Assembly (NCBI RefSeq): GCF_022842015.1 | Contig: NZ_JALHQJ010000028.1 | Location: 1-39,168 of the forward strand | Origin: Nitrosomonas sp. | Lineage (GTDB): Bacteria; Pseudomonadota; Gammaproteobacteria; Burkholderiales; Nitrosomonadaceae | Length of the DNA stretch: 39,168 nt | Direction of reading: 5' to 3' | In this document: piece after piece, positions 26,299 through 36,379 of the stretch | Layout: every line of letters starts with the position of its first letter | Numbering within the stretch: the first letter of the stretch is position 1 | Notes under the pieces: generated by a model | Told to the model about the DNA's origin: nothing | Database searches by the model: none | What the model saw: only the letters and a program-made list of their open reading frames with translations | Position numbers and translations under genes: made by a program

Positions 26299-26757
26299 TC
26301 AGGGCGCATCATTTTCAGTAGTAGTTGTTTGCTGATCGGTTGCTGGAGCTAATGTTATCATTTTCTCTGATTGCTGCGTACCCTCTATATCTCGCTTGTG
26401 CTTATGAATCATTTTTCCAGCAACAGAAGCGCCGAGCCGGATTTCTAAAGAACCATAATGGACATCGCCGAAAACTTCGGCTTTTTCTTGTAATTCCAGA
26501 TATCCTTGCGCGTCAATGGGGCCGGTTACAGTGCCGTTAATGACGACATTAGTGGCTTTTATATTACCTTTGATACTGCCTTCATTGCTGAGTACCAGTG
26601 TGCTGTTCTCGTCATCGGTTGCAAAGATGTTTCCAGTAATATGTCCATCGATTCGGAGGCCGCCGGTGAAATGAATATCACCCGAAATTTTCGTGTTTGC
26701 GCCAATCAAAGTATCAATATGATGATGCAGTTGGTTTTTCTTCTTTCTACCGAACAT
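26299..26757 (-). CDS. bactofilin
   Basis: Bactofilins polymerise without nucleotide into cytoskeletal filaments at the membrane and often scaffold peptidoglycan enzymes. The 152-residue product has a basic N-terminus (MFGRKKKNQ), the right-handed beta-helix core (about 20-115) with regularly spaced hydrophobic and glycine residues (IDTLIGANTKISGDIHFTGG, GLRIDGHITGNIFA, VINGTVTGPIDAQGYLEL), and a disordered C-terminal tail rich in Thr and Gln. A good AGGAGAG ribosome site precedes the ATG at 26757. It directly follows the DUF6776-like gene and is near wall-turnover genes. Confidence 0.93.
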   Translation of the reverse strand: MFGRKKKNQLHHHIDTLIGANTKISGDIHFTGGLRIDGHITGNIFATDDENSTLVLSNEGSIKGNIKATNVVINGTVTGPIDAQGYLELQEKAEVFGDVHYGSLEIRLGASVAGKMIHKHKRDIEGTQQSEKMITLAPATDQQTTTTENDAP

Positions 26758-26769
26758 CTTTTCTCTCCT

Positions 26770-27504
26770 TCACAATGTCGGTTGTATAGTTTCAGATAGT
26801 ATGGCTTTATTGTTACCATTTCTAAAGATTTCTACCTGAATATTCTCTACGATGGAATTCGGCGGTACTTTAAAAAGTTCTTCCATTCTATGGAAGAACT
26901 TAAAGATAACAGGAAAATCTAGTTGCTGATTTTTTTTTGTGAGTGGTATTACTTTACTCTGATCATTTTGTGTCAGCTTCACTGTGAATCTTAAGTTTCC
27001 CTTAAAATCATTCGGTCTTTCTCCACCTTGAATTAATGTCAGTGCATAGCGGTACTCGCCAGGTGTTTGTGTTTCTTTTAAACTAAATTGATAAATTGAA
27101 ATACCACTTTTTGTATTGCTGGCGATCAGATGCTGGAAAAATTCCAGCTGTTCTTTTAATTGATCGTTTTCGCCAGCAAGGGACTTGATTTCTTCAGTAA
27201 GATTCTGATTGGCTGTGCTGCTGATTTGTAATTGCTGAGCTAAATCACCAATCTGGGCGCATAATTTTTGTTTCTTGGTTTGCCTGCATATTCCAGGATC
27301 AAATAAGTATGCTAGTTTCTCTTCAATGGTATCTTCTTGCGTGTTGATCGATTGTCTGCCCATTTCGTACATAAACCAAGAAAGTAGCAGCAGTAATGAG
27401 CAGACAATCATAATGCTTATCAGACGTGATTGCCAAGATGAGCGTGGGCGTACCACGACACGCGGGGATAGAATTTTGGGTTTTCTCTGGAAAAACTTAT
27501 ACAC
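26770..27504 (-). CDS. DUF6776-like membrane protein, function unknown
   Basis: This 244-residue protein has a basic cytoplasmic N-terminus, one membrane helix (about 26-46, rich in Leu and Ile), a coiled-coil stretch (about 80-115, heptad-like LQISSTANQNLTEEIKSLAG) and a C-terminal beta-rich domain (about 125-240; ISIYQFSLKE, RYALTLIQGG, FKGNLRFTVKLTQ). I associate this layout with the DUF6776 family found next to bactofilin genes in beta-proteobacteria; the role is not known. It starts at GTG 27504 without a strong ribosome site and ends 12 bases before the bactofilin start, so the two form an operon and may work together. Confidence 0.78.
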   Translation of the reverse strand: MYKFFQRKPKILSPRVVVRPRSSWQSRLISIMIVCSLLLLLSWFMYEMGRQSINTQEDTIEEKLAYLFDPGICRQTKKQKLCAQIGDLAQQLQISSTANQNLTEEIKSLAGENDQLKEQLEFFQHLIASNTKSGISIYQFSLKETQTPGEYRYALTLIQGGERPNDFKGNLRFTVKLTQNDQSKVIPLTKKNQQLDFPVIFKFFHRMEELFKVPPNSIVENIQVEIFRNGNNKAILSETIQPTL

Positions 27505-27564
27505 CGGGTGCTCTACAGAATTCGACTCAATTTATCTGAATGTGATGCGGGAGAATTGTTGTTC

Positions 27565-28593
27565 TCAAGGTAATAGTGGCACCTGATTAATTCCCAGCGT
27601 TTCATGCAAGCCAAACATGATATTCATGTTTTGTATGGCTTGCCCTGCTGCGCCTTTAACCAAATTATCGGTTACCGATAGTACCACAACTGTATCACTA
27701 TTTTGCGGTTGATGTACGGCGATGCGGCAAATATTCGAACCACGTACAGAACGAGTTTCCGGGTGTTTCCCAGCAGGCAGTACATCAACAAAAATCTCGT
27801 TGTGGTAACGTTTCTCGTACAAGGCTTGCAAGTCGATTCGCCGGGTTAGTTTGGCGTACAGCGTAGCATGGATGCCGCGGATCATCGGTACTAGATGTGG
27901 AACAAATGTTAGGTTAACTGGTTTTTGAGCGATATTGGAAAGACCTTGTTTTATCTCGGGCAAATGTCGGTGCCCCGGCACGCCATAAGCCTTGAAATTA
28001 TCAGATGCCTCGGCGTGCAAGGTATGTACTTCTGCTTTGCGTCCCGCACCGGAAACGCCTGATTTGACATCGGCGATGAGGTGATTGATATCTATGACAC
28101 CGGCTTCTATCAGCGGCAAGAAACCAAGTTGTACAGCGGTTGGGTAGCAGCCGGGATTGGCTATAAGGCGCGCATTTTTTACCAGCTCACGGTTAATTTC
28201 TGGTAGGCCATATACCGCTTCAGCAACCAAAGCAGGGCAGGCATGTTGCATGCTGTACCATTTTTCCCATTCAGTAACATTCTTGATACGGAAGTCTGCC
28301 GCTAGGTCGATCACTCTAACGTCTGCCTTCAATAAGGATTCTGCTTGTTGCATGGCAATGCCATTAGGCGTAGCAAAAAATACTACATCGCATTTGTTGA
28401 GTTTTGCATCCGCCGGATCACTGAATTTAAGATCGATATGCCCTCGCAGGTTGGTAAATAAATCGGCGACATTTATGCCAGCTTCATTCCGTGAGGTAAT
28501 CGCTTTGATTTTCACTTTAGGGTGTAGTGTCAGTAACCGCAGTAATTCCACGCCGGTGTATCCTGTTCCACCAACTATACCGACATTAATCAT
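27565..28593 (-). CDS. argC: N-acetyl-gamma-glutamyl-phosphate reductase
   Basis: ArgC reduces N-acetyl-glutamyl phosphate to the semialdehyde in arginine synthesis. From ATG 28593 (AGGAG site five bases upstream) the product has 342 residues and starts [20 protein letters not shown]. The NADP-binding GGTGYTG motif, the catalytic Cys in [21 protein letters not shown], and the PGHRHLPEI histidines are present. It lies upstream of the DUF6776-like gene and downstream of rpsI on the same strand, separated from rpsI by a terminator. Confidence 0.96.
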   Translation of the reverse strand: MINVGIVGGTGYTGVELLRLLTLHPKVKIKAITSRNEAGINVADLFTNLRGHIDLKFSDPADAKLNKCDVVFFATPNGIAMQQAESLLKADVRVIDLAADFRIKNVTEWEKWYSMQHACPALVAEAVYGLPEINRELVKNARLIANPGCYPTAVQLGFLPLIEAGVIDINHLIADVKSGVSGAGRKAEVHTLHAEASDNFKAYGVPGHRHLPEIKQGLSNIAQKPVNLTFVPHLVPMIRGIHATLYAKLTRRIDLQALYEKRYHNEIFVDVLPAGKHPETRSVRGSNICRIAVHQPQNSDTVVVLSVTDNLVKGAAGQAIQNMNIMFGLHETLGINQVPLLP

Positions 28594-28648
28594 TGTGACT
28601 CCTGTTATGTTTTGAGTAGACAATTTTGCTTTTTAACAAAATACAAAC

Positions 28649-28679
28649 AAAAAAGCCGCTCAATCGTGGCGGCTTTTTT
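28649..28679 (-). terminator. bidirectional-looking terminator after rpsI
   Basis: AAAAAAGCCGC (28649-28659) pairs with GCGGCTTTTTT (28669-28679), an 11-base perfect stem with A/T runs on both sides. In the minus direction it ends the rplM-rpsI transcript 21 bases after the rpsI stop. Confidence 0.88.
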
Positions 28680-28699
28680 GAAATCCTAATACGAAAAAA

Positions 28700-29092
28700 C
28701 TAACGTTTAGAGAATTGCTTGCGCCGCCGTGCCTTACGAAAGCCTACTTTCTTTCTCTCGACTTCACGTGCGTCACGGGTTACCAAACCTGCCTTGCTTA
28801 AAGTAGGTTTAAGCGTCGCATCGTAATCGATCAATGCACGGGTAATACCATGACGCACTGCGCCCGCTTGACCTGATTCTCCTCCACCATGAATATTGAC
28901 CATAATATCAAATGAATTAGCATTATCAGTTAATTCCAGAGGCTGCCTAGCAATCATGCGGCCTGTTTTTCGGGAGAAATAATCATCAATCGGTTTATTA
29001 TTAATGACAATTGCGCCTTTTCCCGGTTTGATAAAAACGCGTGCTACAGCACTTTTGCGTCGTCCGGTACCGTAATTATATTGAGTGGCCAT
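28700..29092 (-). CDS. rpsI: 30S ribosomal protein S9
   Basis: S9 is a small-subunit ribosomal protein whose C-terminal tail reaches the P-site tRNA. The 130-residue product has the usual [13 protein letters not shown] start, the [19 protein letters not shown] core and the invariant basic end with [13 protein letters not shown]. It follows rplM by three bases, the standard operon. Confidence 0.98.
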   Translation of the reverse strand: MATQYNYGTGRRKSAVARVFIKPGKGAIVINNKPIDDYFSRKTGRMIARQPLELTDNANSFDIMVNIHGGGESGQAGAVRHGITRALIDYDATLKPTLSKAGLVTRDAREVERKKVGFRKARRRKQFSKR

Positions 29093-29095
29093 AGA

Positions 29096-29530
29096 TTAAG
29101 CTCTAACTTCAAGCGGTTTGGGTTGTTGAGCAGCATGCGGGTGAGTTTCTCCAGCATAAACTTTAAGTTTCTTTATCATTGCATATCCCAAGGGGCCTTT
29201 CGGCAGCATTCCTTTGACCGCTTTTTCAAGTGGGCGCGCTGGAAAGCGTGCGTGCATTTTGTTCAGAGGGGTTGCATAAATACCACCTGGGTAACCGGTA
29301 TGGCGATAGTAAATTTTATCTTCCAGTTTGTTACCGGTAACTCGCATTTTGTCAATATTGACAACGATAATGTAATCGCCGGTGTCAACATGCGGCGTAT
29401 AGATCGGTTTATGTTTGCCACGTAAGCGATGAGCAATCTGCGAAGCAAGGCGTCCCAGTACTTTATTGGTTGCGTCAATAACGAACCAGTCATGATTTAC
29501 TTCGTGTGGTTTGGCCGAAAATGTTTTCAC
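29096..29530 (-). CDS. rplM: 50S ribosomal protein L13
   Basis: L13 is a large-subunit ribosomal protein. The product contains [46 protein letters not shown] and [21 protein letters not shown] place the start at GTG 29530, which gives [11 protein letters not shown] (144 residues), the usual beta-proteobacterial N-terminus, with an AGGA ribosome site about ten bases upstream. A six-residue longer form from ATG 29548 is possible. It heads the rplM-rpsI operon; about 310 bases separate it from the divergent glnS, with no gene seen in between. Confidence 0.95.
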   Translation of the reverse strand: MKTFSAKPHEVNHDWFVIDATNKVLGRLASQIAHRLRGKHKPIYTPHVDTGDYIIVVNIDKMRVTGNKLEDKIYYRHTGYPGGIYATPLNKMHARFPARPLEKAVKGMLPKGPLGYAMIKKLKVYAGETHPHAAQQPKPLEVRA

Positions 29531-29842
29531 AAAAAACTTGTCCTGCATATTCAAAAAGAGGCGGGAATTCTAAGTCAGTCATCGACAAAAGTCAAATTTG
29601 GAAAGCTTTATTTTTACCGCGTCGCCATATTCTTGCTACGACCAAAAGTGGCAGGCCGCGTTTACTCAAGAATAGTGGATTTTGCGCTAATCGCCGCTAT
29701 AATCATACCTAGAAGAGAGATGACATTTGAATGAATAATTTTGAGTGAATTTCTGATCGCCTAAATGAGTAAGCAGCATTTTCCTACTATTTATTAAAAA
29801 TATGCCGAGAGATACGCTTTGAGAGAGAAATCTGAAACCAGT

Positions 29843-31525
29843 ATGCACGTTGAATCAGCGCCTTCCAATTTTATTCGTACTATCATAGAAGAAGATAACC
29901 GCTCCGGCAAATGGCATGGGCGCGTAGAGACACGCTTCCCGCCCGAACCCAACGGCTACTTGCACATTGGTCATGCCAAGAGCATTTGTTTGAATTTTGG
30001 TATTGCCCGTGATTATGGCGGCCTGTGTCACTTGCGCTTTGACGACACAAATCCAGAAAAGGAAGCTCAGGAGTATGTCGACTCAATTTGTGACAGTGTT
30101 TCCTGGTTGGGTTTTGATTGGGGGCGGCATCTCTATTATTCTTCGGATTATTTCAATCAGTTATATGAATTCGCCGAGTATTTGATCAATCGTGGAAAAG
30201 CTTATGTAGAAAGTCTTTCCGCTGATGAGATTCGCGAGTTGCGTGGCACATTGACGAATCCGGGTAGAAACAGCCCTTTTCGTGACCGCCCGATCGCGGA
30301 GAGTCTGGATTTGTTTCGACGGATGAAGGCCGGGGAATTTTCGGATGGCCAGTATGTGTTGAGAGCGAAAATCGATATGGCATCGCCCAACATCAATATG
30401 CGCGATCCGGTGATTTATCGCATTCGTCACGTACATCATCAACGCACTGGCAATCAATGGTGTATTTATCCGATGTATGACTATACGCACTGCGTTTCCG
30501 ACGCACTTGAAAGAATTACCCATTCATTGTGTACACTCGAATTTGAAGACCACCGGCCGCTCTATGACTGGGTGTTGGGTCAGCTAACTGATAAAGTGCC
30601 GTGTCATCCTCAGCAGATCGAATTTGCTCGCCTCAATTTGACCTATACAGTGATGAGCAAGCGCAAATTGATTGAACTGGTGGAAAGTAAGTTGGTTGAC
30701 GGTTGGGATGATCCTCGGTTAAGCACATTGGCCGGAGTGCGTCGTCGCGGATTTACGCCATGCGCTATTCGCTTGTTTGCTGAGCGTATTGGTGTCAGCA
30801 AGGCTGATTCCTGGATTGACATGGGCGTGCTGGAGGACTGTTTGCGCGAAGATCTGAATGAAAACGCGCCGCGTCGTATTGCCATCCTTAAGCCAGTCAG
30901 GCTGATTATTGATAATTACCCGGAGGATCAGCAAGAAGATTGTTTTGCGCCGAATCATCCGCAGAAACCGGAATGGGGGAAACGTACTATCCCTTTTTCT
31001 AAGATTTTGTATATTGAGCGTGATGATTTCATGGAAGTGCCGACCAAGGGCTATTTTCGCCTTGCACCTGGTGCCGAAGTACGATTACGCTATGCTTTTA
31101 TCGTCAAGTGCGTACAAGTGGATAAAAATGCACAGGGTGATATCGAAACCATTCATTGCACCTATGATCCTGACACTAAAAGTGGAACTCCTGGCGCAGA
31201 AAGTCGCAAAGTTAAAGGCAACATCCACTGGTTATCAATAAAACACGCACAGGCGGCAGAGATACGGCTTTATGATCGTTTGTTTACCGATCCATACCCT
31301 GATAGTGGCGACAAGGATTATAAAGCTTCATTGAATTCAAACTCGAAGCAAATCATTGCAGCGTATGTCGAGCCTTCGTTGTGTGAGGCGAAACCTGAAC
31401 AAAACTTTCAGTTCGAGCGTAATGGCTATTTCATTGCTGATCGAGTCGATATGAAGCCCGATAAGCCGGTGTTTAACCGTGCTGTGACTCTTCGCGATTC
31501 GTGGGGAAAGTTGGCTGGTGCGTGA
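29843..31525 (+). CDS. glnS: glutaminyl-tRNA synthetase
   Basis: GlnS charges tRNA-Gln directly with glutamine. From ATG 29843 the product has 560 residues, a normal length. The class I signature is in [15 protein letters not shown], the second is VMSKRKL, with [30 protein letters not shown] and [10 protein letters not shown] between, and the two-barrel anticodon-binding region follows (about 345-550). An in-frame TTG at 29819 with a GAGAGA sequence six bases before it is an alternative start that would add eight residues. It is convergent with gloB. Confidence 0.96.
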   Translation: MHVESAPSNFIRTIIEEDNRSGKWHGRVETRFPPEPNGYLHIGHAKSICLNFGIARDYGGLCHLRFDDTNPEKEAQEYVDSICDSVSWLGFDWGRHLYYSSDYFNQLYEFAEYLINRGKAYVESLSADEIRELRGTLTNPGRNSPFRDRPIAESLDLFRRMKAGEFSDGQYVLRAKIDMASPNINMRDPVIYRIRHVHHQRTGNQWCIYPMYDYTHCVSDALERITHSLCTLEFEDHRPLYDWVLGQLTDKVPCHPQQIEFARLNLTYTVMSKRKLIELVESKLVDGWDDPRLSTLAGVRRRGFTPCAIRLFAERIGVSKADSWIDMGVLEDCLREDLNENAPRRIAILKPVRLIIDNYPEDQQEDCFAPNHPQKPEWGKRTIPFSKILYIERDDFMEVPTKGYFRLAPGAEVRLRYAFIVKCVQVDKNAQGDIETIHCTYDPDTKSGTPGAESRKVKGNIHWLSIKHAQAAEIRLYDRLFTDPYPDSGDKDYKASLNSNSKQIIAAYVEPSLCEAKPEQNFQFERNGYFIADRVDMKPDKPVFNRAVTLRDSWGKLAGA

Positions 31526-31615
31526 CTATTTTGCTGCATGAATACTACAAGTCAATAAATTAATCTGGGCATATGGGTACTCGATCCTTTTAGTATCGAT
31601 ATTAATTGCGACTGA

Positions 31616-32389
31616 CTAAAATTTATTTTTCCATTCGCGCAATACCGCGAAAATATCTACTGAGTTTTGTAATAGCTGCTGAGAATAATTTTGCACACTG
31701 TTAATAATCGGTTGATGTTCACAGCGCAGGAATGGATTAATTGTTTTTTCGAGTGCAAGCGTTGTCGGAATTGTTGGCATATTTTTGTGACGTAATGCTT
31801 CGGCAGTAATTGCAAATTTGTACAGTTTCTTATTTTTCGGATCAACAGCTTTGGCAAATTCTATATTTCCCAAAGTGTATTCATGAGCGCAGTAAATCAA
31901 GGTGGCGTCAGGTAACTGAGAGATTTTTTGTAGTGTTTGATAGAGTTGTGCTGCAGATCCTTCGAATATTCTTCCGCAGCCGCAAGAAAAAAGTGTATCA
32001 CCGCAGAAGATCATATCCCATGGATCTGACCCATAATAGGCAATATGCCCCCGAGTGTGTCCAGGCGTATCTAACACCGTGAGATTAAGTGATATGTCCG
32101 GTAGGTTTACGATATCATTTTGTTGCACAGGATTTGTTATGGCGGTGATCAATTCATTGCTTGGCCCGTATACGGGAATATCAAACCGCTGAATTAATCC
32201 CGCGATGCCCCCGGTATGATCGTTATGGTGATGAGTAATAAGAATCGCACAGAGTTGCAGTTTATTTAATTGCAAATATTCAATTACCGGGGTCGTGATA
32301 CCAGGATCAATAACAACTGCATAATTTTGATTATGGACTACCCATATGTAATTATCTTTAAACGCATGTACCGAATGTATATTAAGCAT
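31616..32389 (-). CDS. gloB: hydroxyacylglutathione hydrolase (glyoxalase II)
   Basis: GloB hydrolyses S-lactoylglutathione to lactate and glutathione, the second step of methylglyoxal detoxification. The 257-residue metallo-beta-lactamase-fold protein has the metal motif THHHNDHTGG near residue 53, TPGHTRGHIAY, FCGDTLFSCGCGRIFEG, and YCAHEYTLGNIEFA, which supply the two-metal site and substrate contacts. It is divergent from the methyltransferase gene, as in other beta-proteobacteria. Confidence 0.95.
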   Translation of the reverse strand: MLNIHSVHAFKDNYIWVVHNQNYAVVIDPGITTPVIEYLQLNKLQLCAILITHHHNDHTGGIAGLIQRFDIPVYGPSNELITAITNPVQQNDIVNLPDISLNLTVLDTPGHTRGHIAYYGSDPWDMIFCGDTLFSCGCGRIFEGSAAQLYQTLQKISQLPDATLIYCAHEYTLGNIEFAKAVDPKNKKLYKFAITAEALRHKNMPTIPTTLALEKTINPFLRCEHQPIINSVQNYSQQLLQNSVDIFAVLREWKNKF

Positions 32390-32482
32390 GAAAACTCCAT
32401 TTAAAGAAGTTGGCGCGATGAAAAGTGTTAATTGATGTCAGTAAATAGTGTAAATTCTGATATCGAGTAAGTGTTACGGTTC

Positions 32483-33259
32483 ATGATGATTGCGCAAAAT
32501 ATCCAGCAATGGTTTGAGTCCTCTCTTGGTCAATATTTGATTGAACATGAGCGCCGCTATTTTGATCAGGTCGTGGCGAATATCTTTGGTTACAACGCAA
32601 CGCAGATAGGTTGGCCGCAGTTTGATTTTTTACGTTTGAATCGAATGCCTTTACGTTTCTCTATAGGGCTTGAACATGAGATTTCGTTACGAGCTCAGCC
32701 AGGTTTTCTTCCAATTCAGACAAACAGCATGGATCTTGTTATTCTGCCACATACGCTTGAGTTTAATGCAAATCCTCATCAGATTTTAAGAGAAGTTCAT
32801 CGAACTCTAATACCCGAAGGCCATCTTGTTATTTCAGGTTTTAATCCCTTCAGTCTATGGGGGAGTTGCCATCATTTAAAATCAATGCAAGGAGAATTTC
32901 CGTGGAATGGAGATTTTATTGCACTATCACGACTTAAAGATTGGTTGAAATTGTTGGATTTTGAAATGGCTGGTGGCCGACTTTGTTGCTATGTGCCACC
33001 ATTTAAACAAGAAAAATGGCGCCGACGGTTTAGTTTTATGGAGGCAGCAGGGGATCGCTGGTGGCCAATTTCGGGGGGTGTATATTTCTTGCATGCCATT
33101 AAACACACGCATGGGATGCGAATTATCAAACCTAACTGGAAAAATAGTTTAGAGGCCAAGAAAAAAATGGTACCGATTGCTCGGGAAATCATCAAAGCCT
33201 CTAAGGAAGAGCGATCATCAAGCAATCCAAAGCAGATTGACGATTTAAATAAATCATGA
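32483..33259 (+). CDS. SAM-dependent methyltransferase family protein
   Basis: This 258-residue cytoplasmic protein has a class I methyltransferase-like layout. The usual GxGxG motif is missing or degenerate, but the segments [20 protein letters not shown] and [20 protein letters not shown] match the methyltransferase-11 pattern after motif I. Homologues sit between gloB and rnhA in many beta-proteobacteria; the substrate is not known. I use ATG 32483; GTG 32471 in the same frame is an alternative. Its stop overlaps the rnhA start (ATGA), so the two are coupled. The C-terminal 40 residues are basic and low in conservation. Confidence 0.85.
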   Translation: MMIAQNIQQWFESSLGQYLIEHERRYFDQVVANIFGYNATQIGWPQFDFLRLNRMPLRFSIGLEHEISLRAQPGFLPIQTNSMDLVILPHTLEFNANPHQILREVHRTLIPEGHLVISGFNPFSLWGSCHHLKSMQGEFPWNGDFIALSRLKDWLKLLDFEMAGGRLCCYVPPFKQEKWRRRFSFMEAAGDRWWPISGGVYFLHAIKHTHGMRIIKPNWKNSLEAKKKMVPIAREIIKASKEERSSSNPKQIDDLNKS

Positions 33260-33726
33260 TCGAAAATGATTTTAAAGTTGTTGAGATATATACGGATGGT
33301 GCTTGCAAAGGAAACCCAGGTATTGGAGGGTGGGGAGCTTTGCTGCGATACGGCGATCATGAACGGGAAATTTTTGGAGGAGAGAAATTTACCACCAATA
33401 ATCGTATGGAGCTACTCGCTGCAATCCGCGCTTTAGAATCCTTAAAGCGTTCTTGTCAAGTACATTTACATACCGATTCACAATATCTGCAAAAAGGTAT
33501 CAGCGAATGGCTTGATTCATGGAAGGCGCGCAATTGGCGCACCGCGGGTAAAAAGCCGGTTAAAAACGAGGATCTCTGGAAGCTGTTGGATCAATTAACC
33601 CAACAGCATAAGATCGAATGGTGTTGGGTGCGAGGGCATTCCGGGCATATTGATAACGAGCGCGCTGATCAACTGGCTAACCAAGGTGTTGAAATGATAA
33701 TTGCTGAAGAACTGCAAAAATGCTAG
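33256..33726 (+). CDS. rnhA: ribonuclease HI
   Basis: RNase HI cleaves RNA in RNA-DNA hybrids. The 156-residue product has the catalytic acidic residues in the expected places: [12 protein letters not shown] (Asp), [14 protein letters not shown] (Glu), LHTDSQYL (Asp) and [15 protein letters not shown] (His and Asp). The start at 33256 overlaps the methyltransferase stop and dnaQ follows 10 bases later; rnhA next to dnaQ is a classic arrangement. Confidence 0.97.
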   Translation: MIENDFKVVEIYTDGACKGNPGIGGWGALLRYGDHEREIFGGEKFTTNNRMELLAAIRALESLKRSCQVHLHTDSQYLQKGISEWLDSWKARNWRTAGKKPVKNEDLWKLLDQLTQQHKIEWCWVRGHSGHIDNERADQLANQGVEMIIAEELQKC

Positions 33727-33736
33727 GGGCAGGGAT

Positions 33737-34474
33737 ATGCGTCAAATTGTGCTAGATACTGAAACGACAGGCCTGGAATACAAGTTGGGGCATCGCATTG
33801 TTGAGATCGCGGCCGTTGAGTTATGTAATAGGCAATTTACTGGCAGTCATTTCCACTACTATCTTAATCCAGGACGAGAGAGTGATGAAGGTGCTTTGCA
33901 AGTTCATGGTTTAACAATGGGCTTTCTTCAAGATAAACCAAAATTTCATGAGGTTTCCAAGGAATTCTTGAGTTTTATTAGTGAAGCTGAGCTAATTATC
34001 CATAATGCTCCGTTTGATGTTGGGTTTATCAATCATGAGTTAGGTTTAAGCAATTTAAAAACACTTGATAGCTATTGCCCGTTAATAATGGATACGCTAA
34101 AACTAGCAAAGGAGCTTCATCCTGGTAAGCGCAATAACCTTGATGCTTTGTGTGAACGATATAATATTGACAATTCAAAACGTAAGCTGCATGGTGCATT
34201 ACTAGACGCTGAATTGCTGGCGGAGGTTTATCTTGCGATGACTCGTGGGCAAGAAAGCTTGCTGATTGAATTGGAATATGTTGAAGCTGTGCAGCATTCG
34301 CTGACGGATCTGGACAGTTCTAATTTAAGAGTTATTGCGGCGACCGCTGAAGAAAATGCGCAACATCGCGAGATACTAGAAGAAATTGCACGAGCAAGTA
34401 ACAATAAGTGCTTGTGGAATAATCTTGAAACAACAGATGCACTTGATGAGGAATTAAGTAGAGTGAACAATTAA
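33737..34474 (+). CDS. dnaQ: DNA polymerase III epsilon subunit (proofreading exonuclease)
   Basis: DnaQ is the 3'-5' proofreading exonuclease of the replicative polymerase. From ATG 33737 (GGGGCAGGG upstream) the product has 245 residues. The DEDDh motifs are present: Exo I VLDTETTGLE, Exo II IHNAPFDVGFINHEL, and Exo III HGALLDAELLAEVYL with its catalytic His. The C-terminal part (about 185-245) is the polymerase-binding tail. It lies 10 bases after rnhA and probably shares its transcript. Confidence 0.96.
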   Translation: MRQIVLDTETTGLEYKLGHRIVEIAAVELCNRQFTGSHFHYYLNPGRESDEGALQVHGLTMGFLQDKPKFHEVSKEFLSFISEAELIIHNAPFDVGFINHELGLSNLKTLDSYCPLIMDTLKLAKELHPGKRNNLDALCERYNIDNSKRKLHGALLDAELLAEVYLAMTRGQESLLIELEYVEAVQHSLTDLDSSNLRVIAATAEENAQHREILEEIARASNNKCLWNNLETTDALDEELSRVNN

Positions 34475-34631
34475 TGAGCTATTGTGATTATTTTCCTGGT
34501 AAGTGATTACATGTCAAGAGGTACAAAACCATTTCAGCAATACTGAAAATTTGACTCTGGTCATTTACGTATAAGGGTCCAGAGCTCTATCACTTAAAAT
34601 GCACTAGTAATCTCAGAAAATTTGAGAATTT

Positions 34632-34648
34632 CTTCACATAAGCTTGTT
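34632..34648 (+). promoter_or_regulatory. CTTCAC-N5-CTTGTT direct repeat upstream of the DUF2798-like gene
   Basis: CTTCAC (34632-34637) and CTTGTT (34643-34648) are 11 bases apart, 46 bases before the next start codon. The word and spacing resemble the repeats at 4457-4483 beside the first two-component pair. Shared control is inference. Confidence 0.3.
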
Positions 34649-34693
34649 TACAATGGCGAGTGAGCAACTTCAGGTTAAGAAAGCAAAGTTAGT

Positions 34694-34915
34694 ATGAAGC
34701 ATAAACTATTAGCGCATTGCATTTATTCTTTGATGATGTCTGCCACCATGACTGGGTGTGTATCTGCAATTGTTACGGTCGTTAATCTTGGCTTTTCCGG
34801 TGCCTTTATCGAACCCTGGCTTTATTCGTGGAGTATTGCATTTCCAGTGGGTTTTGTTTTGCTGCTATTCGTGTCGCCGTACTTTAAACGCATTGTGGAA
34901 GCATTCATATATTAA
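34694..34915 (+). CDS. DUF2798-like small membrane protein
   Basis: This 73-residue protein has two membrane helices (about 10-30 and 44-62) joined by a short loop (FSGAFIEPWLYSWSIAFPVG), matching the DUF2798 pattern of tiny two-helix inner membrane proteins of unknown role. The N-terminus is basic and the C-terminus ends FKRIVEAFIY. It stands alone, with a possible regulatory direct repeat upstream at 34632-34648 and an aldehyde dehydrogenase gene 82 bases downstream. Confidence 0.8.
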   Translation: MKHKLLAHCIYSLMMSATMTGCVSAIVTVVNLGFSGAFIEPWLYSWSIAFPVGFVLLLFVSPYFKRIVEAFIY

Positions 34916-34997
34916 TGATTAACGTAGAGCAAACAATAGAAAAAACATGTTTGTCAGCGGGATTATTATTTTAAGTTACTCCATAAGGTTTTTTCTA

Positions 34998-36362
34998 ATG
35001 TCTATGCAATCCATTAATCCGGCCACAGGCCAAATCATACAATCGTTTCCAACTTGGCGGGCCGATGAAATTGATGTGGTGCTGAGCCAAGTGGAATTTG
35101 CGCAGACCGGATGGGCGGAGCTTGGTTTTGCGCAACGATCGAGTTTGATGCGCAATCTTGCACAGCTCTTCCGTCAGCGTAGCGAGGAATATGCCAATCT
35201 GATTACCGAAGAAATGGGTAAATTGCTCAAGGAAGCTAAGGCGGAGATAGAAAAATGCGCGCTAGGTTGTGAGCATTACGCTAATCAAGCTGAATCCTAT
35301 CTATGCGACGAGATCATTGCCTCCGATGCCAGCCGCAGTTTGGTGGTTTACCAGCCCTTGGGTACTGTGCTTTGCATCATGCCGTGGAATTTTCCATTTT
35401 GGCAATTGATCCGCGCTGCGGCACCGGCGATGATGGCAGGTAATGTCGTAGTGCTTAAACATGCATCAAATGTACCGCGCTGTGCACTGGCGCTGGAAGA
35501 TGCATTTCGTCAAGCCGGTTTTCCGGAACATGCCTTCCGCACGTTGATGATTAGCTCGGAACAAGTACAAAGAGTCATTGCCGACCGACGCATTGCTGCC
35601 GTTACCTTGACGGGCAGTAGCGCTGCAGGACGCAAAGTCGCAGCAATTGCTGGACAGCACTTGAAAAAGTGCGTACTCGAATTAGGCGGTTCAGATCCCT
35701 TTATTGTGCTGGATGATGCTGATATCGAATCAACTGCCAAGCAAGCCCTTGTGGCGCGTTTGCAAAATATGGGGCAGAGTTGCATTGCCGCCAAGCGTTT
35801 TATTCTCATCGATACGATTGCCGATGTTTTTGTCGCGCAATTGAAAATGCTTTTCAGCCAGCTACAAATTGGCGATCCAAAAAGTGAAATTACCAGTATT
35901 GCGCCGATGGCGCGTGAAGACTTGCGCGCCGAGCTGCATGCACAAGTTAAACGAAGTCTGACATCCGGTGCTAAGCTTGTATTCGGCGGCAATGTTATCG
36001 GTGTGCAAGGCGCATACTACGCGCCGACAATACTGGATTACGTGCAGCCTGGCATGGCGGCGTTTGATGAAGAATTGTTTGGTCCGGTCGCGGCAATCGT
36101 ACGCGTGAAGAATGCGGAGGAAGCGATCGAATTAGCCAATCGGACGCAATTTGGTCTTGGCGGCAGCGTATGGACGCGCGATACGACACGCGGTGAAGCG
36201 CTGGCGCGGCAGATTCATGCCGGCTCTACTTTCGTCAACGGTATCGTAAAAAGCGATTCGCGCCTACCATTTGGAGGTATTAAGGAATCCGGTTACGGAC
36301 GGGAATTGTCGTATCACGGCATTCGCGAATTTGTGAATATTAAAACGCTGTGGATCAAGTGA
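34998..36362 (+). CDS. NAD(P)-dependent aldehyde dehydrogenase, succinate-semialdehyde type
   Basis: From ATG 34998 this 454-residue enzyme oxidises an aldehyde to its acid. It starts MSMQSINPATGQIIQSFPTW, like the shorter succinate-semialdehyde dehydrogenase branch. Motifs are the cofactor segment PWNFPFWQLIRAAAPAMMAG, VTLTGSSAAGRKVAA, the catalytic Glu in VLELGGSDPF, the catalytic Cys in MGQSCIAAKRF, and FDEELFGPVA. The usual serine/threonine after FG and the PFGG end are present. A start at 34947 would add 17 residues but has no support. The exact substrate is not certain. It is convergent with the SLT transglycosylase gene, 17 bases away. Confidence 0.9.
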   Translation: MSMQSINPATGQIIQSFPTWRADEIDVVLSQVEFAQTGWAELGFAQRSSLMRNLAQLFRQRSEEYANLITEEMGKLLKEAKAEIEKCALGCEHYANQAESYLCDEIIASDASRSLVVYQPLGTVLCIMPWNFPFWQLIRAAAPAMMAGNVVVLKHASNVPRCALALEDAFRQAGFPEHAFRTLMISSEQVQRVIADRRIAAVTLTGSSAAGRKVAAIAGQHLKKCVLELGGSDPFIVLDDADIESTAKQALVARLQNMGQSCIAAKRFILIDTIADVFVAQLKMLFSQLQIGDPKSEITSIAPMAREDLRAELHAQVKRSLTSGAKLVFGGNVIGVQGAYYAPTILDYVQPGMAAFDEELFGPVAAIVRVKNAEEAIELANRTQFGLGGSVWTRDTTRGEALARQIHAGSTFVNGIVKSDSRLPFGGIKESGYGRELSYHGIREFVNIKTLWIK

Positions 36363-36379
36363 CAGTTACTGCTGAACGA

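Noticed and set aside
34555-34584. CTCTGG...CCAGAG hairpin after dnaQ.
   Set aside because: Six base pairs with an 18-base loop and no T tract; not convincing as a terminator.
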